DNA of 64,000 bases, taken from Catenuloplanes niger. GTDB lineage: Bacteria; Actinomycetota; Actinomycetes; Mycobacteriales; Micromonosporaceae. Shown here piece by piece: positions 24,578 to 32,560 of the stretch (the first letter of the stretch is position 1; every line of letters starts with the position of its first letter). The notes below the pieces were generated by a model. That model was not told the DNA's origin. It saw only the letters and a list, made by a program, of their open reading frames with translations, and did no database searches. The stretch lies in contig NZ_JAVDYC010000001.1 in the NCBI RefSeq assembly GCF_031458255.1, positions 3,791,001 to 3,855,000 on the forward strand, read 5' to 3'. A program made the position numbers and the translations under genes.

Positions 24578-24877
24578 TTATCGGCTTCGGAATCGGGCGG
24601 CGGCGGCGTGGTCGGTCTCGGCGTACGCGGCCGCCGCGATGCGCAACGACTCGGCCGCACCGGCGAGCCGGGCCGCGGTGGACGCGGCCTCCCGGGCGTG
24701 CCCCTCGACCACCCGGGTCCACTGCGTGCGCAGCGAGCGGTGCAGCTCGCCGAGGCGGCCCGGCGCGTCCGCGCCGATCCAGGTGGGCGCCTCCAGGTCG
24801 ACGAGCTTCCGGTACGCCGAGTCCAGGGTCGACGCGGCGCCGTCGAGTCGGTCGGCGGCCTCGCGCATGCTCTCCAT
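24578..24877 (-). CDS. WXG100-family protein (ESX-type)
   Basis: This 99-residue protein has the full WXG100 layout: helix, Trp33-Ile-Gly35 turn (PTWIGADAP), second helix, and a C-terminal YAETD at residues 85-89 that matches the YxxxD/E type VII secretion signal. Proteins of this class form four-helix bundles and are secreted as dimers. AGGGAG sits 6 bases before the ATG at 24877. It lies between a YbaB-like gene and the 222-residue WXG-motif gene. No EccC-type ATPase is nearby; a mycosin and an SseB-domain protein occur about 35 kb away. Confidence 0.78.
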   Translation of the reverse strand: MESMREAADRLDGAASTLDSAYRKLVDLEAPTWIGADAPGRLGELHRSLRTQWTRVVEGHAREAASTAARLAGAAESLRIAAAAYAETDHAAAARFRSR

Positions 24878-24897
24878 CCGTGGCTCCCTGAAGTCAG

Positions 24898-25221
24898 TCA
24901 GTCCGCGAGGGACGGGTAGTCCGCGAAGGCCTCGGCGCGCAGCTTCTCCCGCGCCCAGCGTGCGGCCTCGGTCGCGGCGGTGACGGCGGCCGTGACCGCC
25001 GCGGACAGGTCCCGGCCGGTGCGGCCGTGCAGCGAGCCGAGAATCCGCACCTCCGTGATCACGCCGGTCGCGGTGACGTCGACCTCCACCGTGCCGTCCG
25101 AGGAGCGGACGGTCACCGCGACCATCGCCGCGGCGCGGTCGAAATCCGCCTGCGCGGTCTGGATTCGGCGATAGCGCGTGATGGCCTCGTCGACCCACGC
25201 CTCGTCGATCTCGCGGGGCAT
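24898..25221 (-). CDS. YbaB/EbfC-like protein
   Basis: A 107-residue YbaB-fold protein. The central sheet VAVTVRSSDGTVEVDVTATG followed by ITEVRILGS is typical, with helices on both sides for dimerisation. Classical YbaB proteins bind DNA, but divergent members like this are often encoded beside WXG100 genes in actinomycetes, with an unknown role there. GGGAG lies 7 bases before the ATG at 25221. It is the first gene of the three-gene cassette and the 202-base region upstream probably carries its promoter. Confidence 0.78.
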   Translation of the reverse strand: MPREIDEAWVDEAITRYRRIQTAQADFDRAAAMVAVTVRSSDGTVEVDVTATGVITEVRILGSLHGRTGRDLSAAVTAAVTAATEAARWAREKLRAEAFADYPSLAD

Positions 25222-25394
25222 GCACGGCTCCCTCACCGATGACCTTTTCCACCCGGCGCACCCGGACCACGGACCGGCACCGCGTCGGCCGGCCGCACGG
25301 GCCAGGGTGAAGATGGCTCAATGTGTGCCCTCCGTTACGGCTGAGCACACTACCGGTCAACGGCCGCCGATGTAATCCCTCCGCACACGAACCT

Positions 25395-25425
25395 ATCGAA
25401 GAATGAAAATCCCGTTAATGGGATT
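25395..25425 (-). terminator. intrinsic terminator of the tmk-holB operon
   Basis: On the minus strand the holB stop codon overlaps a 6-bp stem (AATCCC / GGGATT, loop of six bases) followed by a T-rich run (TTTTCATTCTTC). The stem is short but the low-GC tail is unusual for this genome and supports termination. Confidence 0.6.
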
Positions 25426-26644
25426 AGCCCTTCCAGAGCGACAGCATCATCGCCTCCACCGCGATCCGCGGCTTCACGTTCAGCGTGATCGCCTCGCGGC
25501 AGCCGAGCACCGCCTCCAGCCGGCGCAGCGTGCTCTCCGCCGACCACTTCTCGGCCGCGGCCCGCGCGCCCGCCGCGGTGTCGCCGTGCACCGGCCGGAC
25601 CGGCGCGCCGAACTGCGCGGTCAGCACGTCGCGGTAGAAGCCGGCCAGGTCGACCAGCGCGCGGTCGAGCGCGTCCCGCTGCGCGCGGGTGGCCCGCGAC
25701 TTCTGCCGCTTCTCCAGCTCCTTGAGCTGGCCGGCCGCGCCCCGGATCGCGCCGGACGCGCCCCGGCCGGTGCCACCCGCACCCAGCGCACGCTCCAGGT
25801 CGGACCGCTCGGTGGCGTCCAGCTCCGCGACCAGCGCGGCCGCCTCCGCCTCCGCGGCCTCGATCAGCGCGGACGCCGCGTCGAACGCCGCACCCACGCT
25901 GGTCAGCTTGCGCGGCACCGCGAGCACCGCCTCGCGCCGCTTGCGCACGTCCGGGTCCCCGGCCAGCCGCCGGGCCAGCTCCACGTCGCCCTGCGCGGCC
26001 GAGGCGGCCCACTCGGCCACGTCCGCCGGCACGCCCTGCTGTGCGGCCAGCGCGGCGGCCAGCGCCTCCGGGCGGGCCTGCACCAGCGGCACCACGCGAC
26101 AGCGGGAGCGGATCGTCACCGAGATGTCGTCCGGGTGGGTGGACGGCGTGCAGAGCAGGAAGACGGTGCGGGGCGAGGGCTCCTCGATCGCCTTCAGCAG
26201 CGCGTTGCCGGCGCCCTCGGTGAGCCGGTCCGCGTCCGCCACCACGACCACCTGCCAGCGCCCGCCGGACGGCGCGGTGGCGGCGCGCAGCACCAGCGCA
26301 CGCATGTCCTTGACCGCGATCGAGAGGCCGTCCGGGACCACCATCCGCACGTCCGCGTGGGTGCCGGTCAGCGTGGTGTGGCAACCGTCGCACTCGCCGC
26401 AGCCGGTGCCGGTGCGGCACTGCAGCGCGGCCGCGAACGCGCGGGCGGCCTCCAGGCGGCCGGAGCCGGGCGGGCCGGTGATGATCCAGGCGTGCGTCAT
26501 CGCGCCGGTGCGGGCGCCGCCCTCGGCCTTCTCCTCGTTGCCGAGACCGCGGCCGGCCGCGACCAGCGCGTGCGCCTCGGCGGCCGCGCGCCGGAACGTG
26601 GTCGTGGCCTCGTCCTGGCCGATCAGTGCCGCGAAGACGTCCAT
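25424..26644 (-). CDS. holB: DNA polymerase III subunit delta prime
   Basis: A 406-residue clamp-loader delta-prime subunit. It has the RFC-like AAA+ fold with a degenerate P-loop GPPGSGR, where Arg replaces the catalytic Lys as expected for delta prime. A four-Cys zinc module follows (CRTGTGCGECDGCH), then VVVVADADRLTEGAGNALLK and the sensor-like SRCRVV. The C-terminal half contains Ala-rich linkers. Its ATG overlaps the stop of the tmk fusion gene by one base (TGATG on the minus strand), so translation is coupled. A terminator follows. The gene order with tmk matches the widely conserved tmk-holB pair. Confidence 0.92.
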   Translation of the reverse strand: MDVFAALIGQDEATTTFRRAAAEAHALVAAGRGLGNEEKAEGGARTGAMTHAWIITGPPGSGRLEAARAFAAALQCRTGTGCGECDGCHTTLTGTHADVRMVVPDGLSIAVKDMRALVLRAATAPSGGRWQVVVVADADRLTEGAGNALLKAIEEPSPRTVFLLCTPSTHPDDISVTIRSRCRVVPLVQARPEALAAALAAQQGVPADVAEWAASAAQGDVELARRLAGDPDVRKRREAVLAVPRKLTSVGAAFDAASALIEAAEAEAAALVAELDATERSDLERALGAGGTGRGASGAIRGAAGQLKELEKRQKSRATRAQRDALDRALVDLAGFYRDVLTAQFGAPVRPVHGDTAAGARAAAEKWSAESTLRRLEAVLGCREAITLNVKPRIAVEAMMLSLWKG

Positions 26645-28689
26645 CAGGCGGCGCTCCTCTCCACTGTGGCCGCGGACTCGTCGGGTTCCTGGGTCATGCC
26701 GAGCACCCGGTCCATGATCGCGCCGGAGAGCTCCTCCGGCGAACGGGACGCGTCCAGCACCAGGTAGCGGCGCGGGTCGGCGGCGGCGAGGTCGAGGAAC
26801 GCGTACCGCACCCGCTCGTGGAACGCGGTCGCCTCGCTCTCCAGCCGGTCGGTGCCCTCGCCCCGGCCGGAGACCCGGCTGAGCCCGACGCTCGGGTCCA
26901 CGTCCAGCAGCACCACCAGGTCCGGTTTGAGCCCGCCGGTGGCCCACGAGGACAGCCAGGAGATCTCCTCGACCGGCAGCGTCCGGCCGGCGCCCTGGTA
27001 GGCCAGCGACGAGTCGATGTACCGGTCGCTGATCACCACCTCGCCCCGGCCCAGTGCCGGCCGGACCACGGTGGCGACGTGGTGGGCCCGGTCGGCCGCG
27101 TAGAGCAGCGCCTCCGCGCGCGGTGCCGGCGGCGAGCCGTGCAGCACCAGGTTGCGGATCTCCGCACCGATCTCGGTGGCGCCCGGCTCGCGCGTGACCA
27201 CCACGGTCCGGCCGTGCTGGCGCAGCCCCGCGGCGAGCGCCTTGACCTGCGTGGACTTGCCCGCCCCCTCGCCACCCTCGAAGACCACGAAGAGGCCGGC
27301 GGCGTGCCGTGGCTCGGCCGCGGAGAGCGGGCGCCCGCGCATCGAGCCCCACAGGTCGGCCAGCACCGGCACGCCGCGCTTGTCGTCCATCTGCCGGAAC
27401 GCGCTTATCCCGGCGACGATCCCGACCGCGCCCGCGACCAGCAGCAGTGCCCGGGTGGAGGAGAACGAGACGCTCAGCCCGGCGATCTCCACCCGGCGGG
27501 ACCCACCGGCGCCGACGATCACGCCGGAGAGCGCAATCGCGATCATCAGGATCATCCGGGTGCCGGTGTTGACCACCGCGAAGACCCGGCCGCGCACGTC
27601 GTCGCCGATCTCGCCGCCGAGCAGCGTGGTGCCGGCCAGGAACGCCATGCCGGCGCCCGCGCCGACCAGCAGCGCGCCCAGGATCGCCATGGCCAGGTGG
27701 ATCGCGAACGCCAGGAACATCACCGAGCCGGCGGCCAGCACGATGCTCATGCCGAACCAGCGGCGCCGGGACAGATCCCGGATGATCACCGGGCCGAGGC
27801 CGATGCCGGCACCGAGACCGATGAAGAGCGTGCCGAAGAGCAGGTAGAACGCGGCGTCACCGGCACCCAGCGAGGCGGTGAAGAACCGGGCGGTGCCGAT
27901 CACGATGCCGCCGCCGCCGAACGCGCCGAGGATGCCGAGCACCAGGCCGCGGACCATCGGGGTCTTGCCGACGTACTTCCAGCCCTCGGCGAACTGGCGC
28001 AGCATGCCCTGGTCCTGCTGCTCACGCCGGTCGCCGCGGCCGCTGATCTCCTTGATCCCGAAGAACACCACGGCCGCGAGCGCGAGCCGGGAGAACGCGT
28101 TGAAGTAGAGCGCCAGCTGCGCGGGCCCGCCCCACTCCGGCGGCTGCGGCACCACGCCGGAGCGGACGATCGCGTCCAGCGCGGAGAGACTGAGCGCCGC
28201 GATCACCGGGGTGATCCCGTACGTGGTGATCAGCGACAGCTGGTTGGAGATCTCCAGCCGGGCGCGCGGGATCAGGTTCGGGACCGCGGCCTCCTTGGCC
28301 GGGATCCAGATCAGCGTGATCGCCTCGATCAGGAACGTGGCGATCGCGGCCCAGGTCACGATGAGGCCCGGGTTGTCCACCGCCAGCGCGACGAGCGGGA
28401 TGGAGAGGAACAGCAGGAAGCGGAGGAGGTCGCAGACGACCATGGTGAGCCGGCGGTCGAACCGGTCGGCCAGCACACCGGCCACCGGGCCGAGCACCAG
28501 CGCCGGGAGCAGCCGCACCGCGATCGTCGAGCCGAACACCAGTCCCTTCGCCGCGGAACCGGTGACCTGCGCGGACGCGAAGATCGCGGTGGCCAGCAGG
28601 CCGAGCCAATCGCCGAGCGACGCGACACCGAGCACGATCCAGAGACGCCGGAACGGCCTGATCCGCATGACCGACCGCAGCGCCTTCAT
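26644..28689 (-). CDS. tmk: MFS transporter-thymidylate kinase fusion
   Basis: One continuous 681-residue frame joins two enzymes. Residues 1-430 are an MFS_3-type permease with about 12 helices (loop DRFDRRLTMVVCDLLRF). Residues 465-681 are a complete dTMP kinase with P-loop GGEGAGKST near 475, the DRY-like SDRYIDSSLAYQG near 554, and LDVDPSVGLSR. The kinase phosphorylates dTMP for DNA synthesis. I recall similar fusions annotated in actinobacteria such as Streptomyces. No internal stop or frameshift is seen. The gene is translationally coupled to holB. The permease could tether the kinase to the membrane or transport a substrate; neither is shown. Confidence 0.9.
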   Translation of the reverse strand: MKALRSVMRIRPFRRLWIVLGVASLGDWLGLLATAIFASAQVTGSAAKGLVFGSTIAVRLLPALVLGPVAGVLADRFDRRLTMVVCDLLRFLLFLSIPLVALAVDNPGLIVTWAAIATFLIEAITLIWIPAKEAAVPNLIPRARLEISNQLSLITTYGITPVIAALSLSALDAIVRSGVVPQPPEWGGPAQLALYFNAFSRLALAAVVFFGIKEISGRGDRREQQDQGMLRQFAEGWKYVGKTPMVRGLVLGILGAFGGGGIVIGTARFFTASLGAGDAAFYLLFGTLFIGLGAGIGLGPVIIRDLSRRRWFGMSIVLAAGSVMFLAFAIHLAMAILGALLVGAGAGMAFLAGTTLLGGEIGDDVRGRVFAVVNTGTRMILMIAIALSGVIVGAGGSRRVEIAGLSVSFSSTRALLLVAGAVGIVAGISAFRQMDDKRGVPVLADLWGSMRGRPLSAAEPRHAAGLFVVFEGGEGAGKSTQVKALAAGLRQHGRTVVVTREPGATEIGAEIRNLVLHGSPPAPRAEALLYAADRAHHVATVVRPALGRGEVVISDRYIDSSLAYQGAGRTLPVEEISWLSSWATGGLKPDLVVLLDVDPSVGLSRVSGRGEGTDRLESEATAFHERVRYAFLDLAAADPRRYLVLDASRSPEELSGAIMDRVLGMTQEPDESAATVERSAA

Positions 28690-28895
28690 GCCGGACAGGT
28701 CAACCTGTCCGCTCGCCTGTGTCTCGATGGCCGTACCTCCGCGTGCCGGCCCCTCGCTGGGCGCCCCCGGCAGAACACTCTAGCCGCGGTGCCTTTTCCG
28801 CCCTGCCCCCAGTTTCCCCTGATCGTGCCGGGGCGGCGGTCAGCCATACGTGAAGCAGGCTCGCATTGTCCGGCCTGTCCCGATACGGTACGCAC

Positions 28896-30110
28896 GTGCC
28901 CCCCACGGACCGCGAGGCGCTGCGCGCGCGACTGGACCGCGCCACCGCCCACCTCGACCCGCCGGTCGGCGTGGTCGACCTGACCGCGTTCGACGCGAAC
29001 GCGGACGCGCTGACCACCCGGGCGGCCGGCAAGCCGATCCGGGTCGCCGCGAAGTCCGTACGCTGCCGGGCACTGCTGGAGCGGGTGCTGGCCCGGCCCG
29101 GCTGGGCGGGCGTGATGGCGTACACGCTGCCCGAGGCGATCTGGCTGGTGCGCTCCGGCGTGAGCGAGGACGTGCTGGTCGCCTACCCGACGGTGAGCCG
29201 GGCCGCGCTCGCCGAGCTGGGCGCCGACCCGGAACTCGCCGCCGCGATCTCGATCATGGCGGACAGCCCCGCGCAGCTCGACCTGGTGGACTCGGTCGCC
29301 GCACCGGACCGGCGCGCGGAGATCCGCGTCTGCCTGGACCTGGACGCGTCCTGGCGACCGCTCGGTGGCCGGCTGCACCTCGGCGTGCGCCGCTCGCCGG
29401 TGCACTCCGCCACGCAGGCCGGCCGGTTCGCCGAGCACGTGGTGCGGCGCCCGGGCTTCCGGCTGGTCGGGCTGATGGCCTACGAGGCGCAGATCGCCGG
29501 GCTCGGCGACGCGCCGCCCCGGCAGGCCGCCCGCGGCCTGATCATCCGCGCCGTGCAGAAGCGGTCCGGGACCGAGCTGCTCCCCCGGCGGGTGGCCGCG
29601 GTCGCCGCCGTGCGCGAGCTGGCCGACCTGGAATTCGTCAACGGCGGCGGCACCGGCAGCGTCGCCGCCACCGCACAGGACCCGTCCGTCACCGAGGTGA
29701 CCGCCGGCTCCGGCCTCTACGGTCCCGCGCTGTTCGACGGGTACCGCGCGTGGCGGCCCGTACCGGCCGCGTTCTTCGGCCTGTCCGTCGTCCGCCGCCC
29801 GGCCGACGGCTTCGCCACCGTGCTCGGCGGCGGCTGGGTCGCGTCCGGCCCCGCGGAGAAGAGCCGGCTCCCGTTGCCGTGGCTGCCCGAGGGCCTCGGC
29901 TACGTCGGCTCCGAGGGGCCCGGCGAGGTCCAGACCCCGCTGTCCGGCCCCGCCGCCGACTCGCTGCGCCCCGGCGACCGGGTCTGGTTCCGACACGCCA
30001 AGGCCGGAGAGCTCTGCGAACACCTCAACGAGCTTCACCTGATCGAGGACGACCGGGTCGTCGCCACGGCACCGACCTATCGCGGCGAGGGGCACGCGTT
30101 CCTGGGCTGA
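28896..30110 (+). CDS. PLP-dependent amino acid aldolase/deaminase (alanine racemase-like barrel)
   Basis: A 404-residue enzyme of the D-threonine aldolase/alanine racemase N-terminal fold. Lys53 in RVAAKSVRC is the likely PLP Schiff-base residue. Further features are GVMAYTLPEAIWL, CLDLDASWRPLGGRLHLGVRRSP, LEFVNGGGTGS (phosphate site) and a C-terminal D-serine-dehydratase-like domain with a His in VWFRHAKAGELCEH for a metal. Substrate unknown; a hydroxy-amino acid is likely. The GTG at 28896 was chosen over a TTG at 28866. It is divergent from the tmk fusion gene and ends in a region with a strong terminator. Confidence 0.8.
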   Translation: MPPTDREALRARLDRATAHLDPPVGVVDLTAFDANADALTTRAAGKPIRVAAKSVRCRALLERVLARPGWAGVMAYTLPEAIWLVRSGVSEDVLVAYPTVSRAALAELGADPELAAAISIMADSPAQLDLVDSVAAPDRRAEIRVCLDLDASWRPLGGRLHLGVRRSPVHSATQAGRFAEHVVRRPGFRLVGLMAYEAQIAGLGDAPPRQAARGLIIRAVQKRSGTELLPRRVAAVAAVRELADLEFVNGGGTGSVAATAQDPSVTEVTAGSGLYGPALFDGYRAWRPVPAAFFGLSVVRRPADGFATVLGGGWVASGPAEKSRLPLPWLPEGLGYVGSEGPGEVQTPLSGPAADSLRPGDRVWFRHAKAGELCEHLNELHLIEDDRVVATAPTYRGEGHAFLG

Positions 30111-30459
30111 GCGCCGCGCGGCGCCTCCGGGAAGCGAGCCTTGCGGGCACCTGCCGCGTCCGGCTCCGCCCCGCTCAACTCGGCCGTTGTGCGGCGGCTC
30201 ACCCCGGCCCCGGCTGTTGCGCGATGGCCCGGGGCGATAAAGGATGAAATTTCGGGCGCGGAGCGCCCGAAATCTCGGCGATCGAATCGCACAGGTTTTG
30301 CCGAGCGGCTGCCCAGCCACGGCGGAACGGGACCGCTCCGATCGGCCGCGAGGCCGGCATCCGCCACCGAAGAGTGCCGAAGCCGTCCGGCACCGCGAGG
30401 GCCGAGCCGCTCGGTGGCGGGGGCGCGGTTCGTGGTCGAACCCCCGCCGGGTTCGGTCG
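30111..30459. other. intergenic region between convergent genes
   Basis: Holds a strong stem-loop (30249-30273) and otherwise no visible gene. Several GC-rich stretches resemble decayed coding sequence but give no recognisable protein. Confidence 0.5.
30249..30273. terminator. bidirectional hairpin terminator
   Basis: A perfect 11-bp stem (ATTTCGGGCGC / GCGCCCGAAAT) with a 3-base loop. The A/T ends give a T-run on either strand, so it can stop both the aldolase gene transcript and the TetR gene transcript. Confidence 0.8.
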
Positions 30460-31089
30460 TCAGACGCCGACGTGGGATTGGAGATAGTCGCGGATCAGCG
30501 TCTTGGACTCCTGGATGATCCGCGGGTCGCCGTCCGAGTCGCGGCGGAACGCGAGCTTGATCAGGGAGTCCGCCGTGGTCACCGCGATCTCCAGGGCGAA
30601 CCGCAGCGTGGGCGTGTCCGCGACCGCGAACTGCTCGTGCAGCACCTCGGCGATCCGGTTGGCGATGACCACGTTGTTGTCGCGTTCCTCGTCCAGCAGG
30701 TGCACGTCGACGACGTCGCCGAAGTGCAGCGTGCGGAACCCGGCGACGGTGCGGTGCATGCCGATGAACTCGTCTATCGCCGCGTCCACCCCGTCCCACC
30801 AGTGGGCGAGATTGCCGGCGGCGAACCGGGCGGACAGTCGCTCGAGGTAGGCCTCCATGTTGCGCAGGGCGAGTGCCTGCACGATGGCCCGCTTGTCCGG
30901 GAAGAACTGATAGACCGAGCCGATCGCCACTTCGGCGCGTTCGGCGAGCAGGGTCGTGGTCAGTCCCTCGTATCCGACCTCGTCGACAAGCTCAGCGCAG
31001 GCGTCGAGCATGCGCTGGACCCGCGCTACGCTGCGCCCCTGAACGGGGACGCGGCGTAGGGGTCCGGCGGTGACAGCTGTTGTCGACAC
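30460..31089 (-). CDS. TetR-family transcriptional regulator
   Basis: A 209-residue repressor type. The N-terminal helix-turn-helix (about 43-62, TTTLLAERAEVAIGSVYQFF) has the conserved VYQFFPDK end of the DNA-binding domain. The C-terminal helical domain should bind a ligand, which cannot be named. The GTG at 31089 has AAGGGAG 9 bases upstream; the TTG at 31098 is too close. It is divergent from the ALO-type oxidase gene, with 136 bases between, so that gene is the most likely target along with its own promoter. Confidence 0.85.
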   Translation of the reverse strand: MSTTAVTAGPLRRVPVQGRSVARVQRMLDACAELVDEVGYEGLTTTLLAERAEVAIGSVYQFFPDKRAIVQALALRNMEAYLERLSARFAAGNLAHWWDGVDAAIDEFIGMHRTVAGFRTLHFGDVVDVHLLDEERDNNVVIANRIAEVLHEQFAVADTPTLRFALEIAVTTADSLIKLAFRRDSDGDPRIIQESKTLIRDYLQSHVGV

Positions 31090-31225
31090 GCGTCGCAACT
31101 CCCTTTCGGCAGAGAGAAAACAAAGGTTACTCGGCTTAACGAGCGAGTCGCCGCAAAGTGTTTACTCTCCGTCTCCGTGCTGATATGAATTCAATTCACG
31201 TCAGGTGTGACCTCGGGGGACTGAG

Positions 31226-32545
31226 ATGGCCCGCACAGCACCGGCACCGATCGCCACCTGGTCCAACTGGTCCGGCAACCAGCAGGTCAGGCCCGTGCGT
31301 GTGGCGAAGCCGACCAGCACCGACGAGATGTCCGCCCTCCTCCAGGATGCCGCCGCGACCGGGCACCGCGTCAAGCCCGTGGGTAGCGGTCACTCGTTCA
31401 CGGCCGTCGCCGTCGCGGACGACATCCAGATCGATACGAGCGGTCTGTCGCGGATCGTGTCCGTCGACCGGGCGGCCCGGCTCGTCACCACGCAGGCCGG
31501 CGCGCGGCTGCACACGCTCAACGACGTGCTGTCCGGGCACGGTCTCGCGCTGCCCAACCTCGGCGACGTCGACGTGCAGACCGTCGCCGGGGCGATCTCC
31601 ACCGGTACGCACGGGACCGGTGCCACGGTCGGGTGTCTTTCCACGTTCGTGGAACGGCTGACGCTGGTCACCGCCGCCGGCGAGGTGCTGCACTGCGCCG
31701 CGGACCGGCACCCGGACGTGTTCGCGGCCGCCCGCGTCGGTCTCGGCGCGCTCGGCGTCATCACCGAGGTCACGCTGCGCTGCGTGGACGCGTTCGTGCT
31801 CCGCGCGCACGAGACGCCGGTGCTGCTCGCCGACGTGCTGGCCGGCGTGGACGACCTGATCGCGGGGAACGACCACTTCGAGTTCTTCTGGTACCCGTAC
31901 ACCGGCCGGGGTCAGGCGAAGACCAGCAACCGGGTGCCGCTGGACGACGCGCCGCTGCCCCGGTTCCGCGCCTGGCTCGACGACGAGTTCCTGTCGAACA
32001 CGGTCTACGGCGGCCTCTGCCGCCTCGGCCGGGCCGTTCCCGCGCTGGTCCCGAGCGTGCACGAGGTCGCCGCCCGCGGGCTCACCGAGCGCACCTATAC
32101 GGCCCGCTCCGACCGCGTCTTCTGCACGACCCGGCGGGTCCGGTTCACCGAGATGGAGTACGCGGTGCCCCGCGCCGCGCTACCGGAGGCGCTGGCCGCG
32201 CTGGAGCGCATCCTGGCGGCGCTGCCGTTCCGGGTGCAGTTCCCGGTCGAGGTCCGGTTCACCGCGGCGGACGACATCTGGCTCTCCCACGGGTACGGCC
32301 GCGACTCCGCGTACCTCGCCCTGCACCAGTTCCAGGGCGCGCCGTACGAGCCGTACTTCCGCGCGTTCGAGCGGGTCGCGACGGCGCTGGGCGGCCGCCC
32401 GCACTGGGGCAAGCTGCACTACCGCGACGCGGAGTCGCTGCGTGCGGCCTACCCCCGCTTCGACGACTTCCGCGCCGTCCGCGACCGCCTCGACCCCGGC
32501 CGGGTCATGCAGAACGCCTACACCAGGCAGGTCCTCGGCGCCTGA
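31226..32545 (+). CDS. FAD-dependent D-arabinono-1,4-lactone oxidase-type enzyme
   Basis: A 439-residue vanillyl-alcohol-oxidase family flavoprotein. The FAD domain has PVGSGHSFTA, where His56 is the probable covalent FAD attachment site, then LPNLGDVDVQTVAGAISTGT. The C-terminal ALO domain keeps the HWGK motif near residue 393 and ends LDPGRVMQNAYTRQVLG. Such enzymes oxidise aldonolactones or sugar alcohols (arabinonolactone, gulonolactone, alditols). No signal peptide is seen. The gene is divergent from a TetR regulator, probably its repressor. It ends 15 bases before the convergent topA gene. Confidence 0.85.
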   Translation: MARTAPAPIATWSNWSGNQQVRPVRVAKPTSTDEMSALLQDAAATGHRVKPVGSGHSFTAVAVADDIQIDTSGLSRIVSVDRAARLVTTQAGARLHTLNDVLSGHGLALPNLGDVDVQTVAGAISTGTHGTGATVGCLSTFVERLTLVTAAGEVLHCAADRHPDVFAAARVGLGALGVITEVTLRCVDAFVLRAHETPVLLADVLAGVDDLIAGNDHFEFFWYPYTGRGQAKTSNRVPLDDAPLPRFRAWLDDEFLSNTVYGGLCRLGRAVPALVPSVHEVAARGLTERTYTARSDRVFCTTRRVRFTEMEYAVPRAALPEALAALERILAALPFRVQFPVEVRFTAADDIWLSHGYGRDSAYLALHQFQGAPYEPYFRAFERVATALGGRPHWGKLHYRDAESLRAAYPRFDDFRAVRDRLDPGRVMQNAYTRQVLGA

Positions 32546-32560
32546 GCCACCGCCGCCCGC

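Noticed and set aside
26626-28983. 785-codon open frame on the plus strand opposite the tmk fusion
   Set aside because: It is antisense to two well-supported genes, with His/Arg/Asp-rich composition typical of the complementary frame of GC-rich coding DNA.
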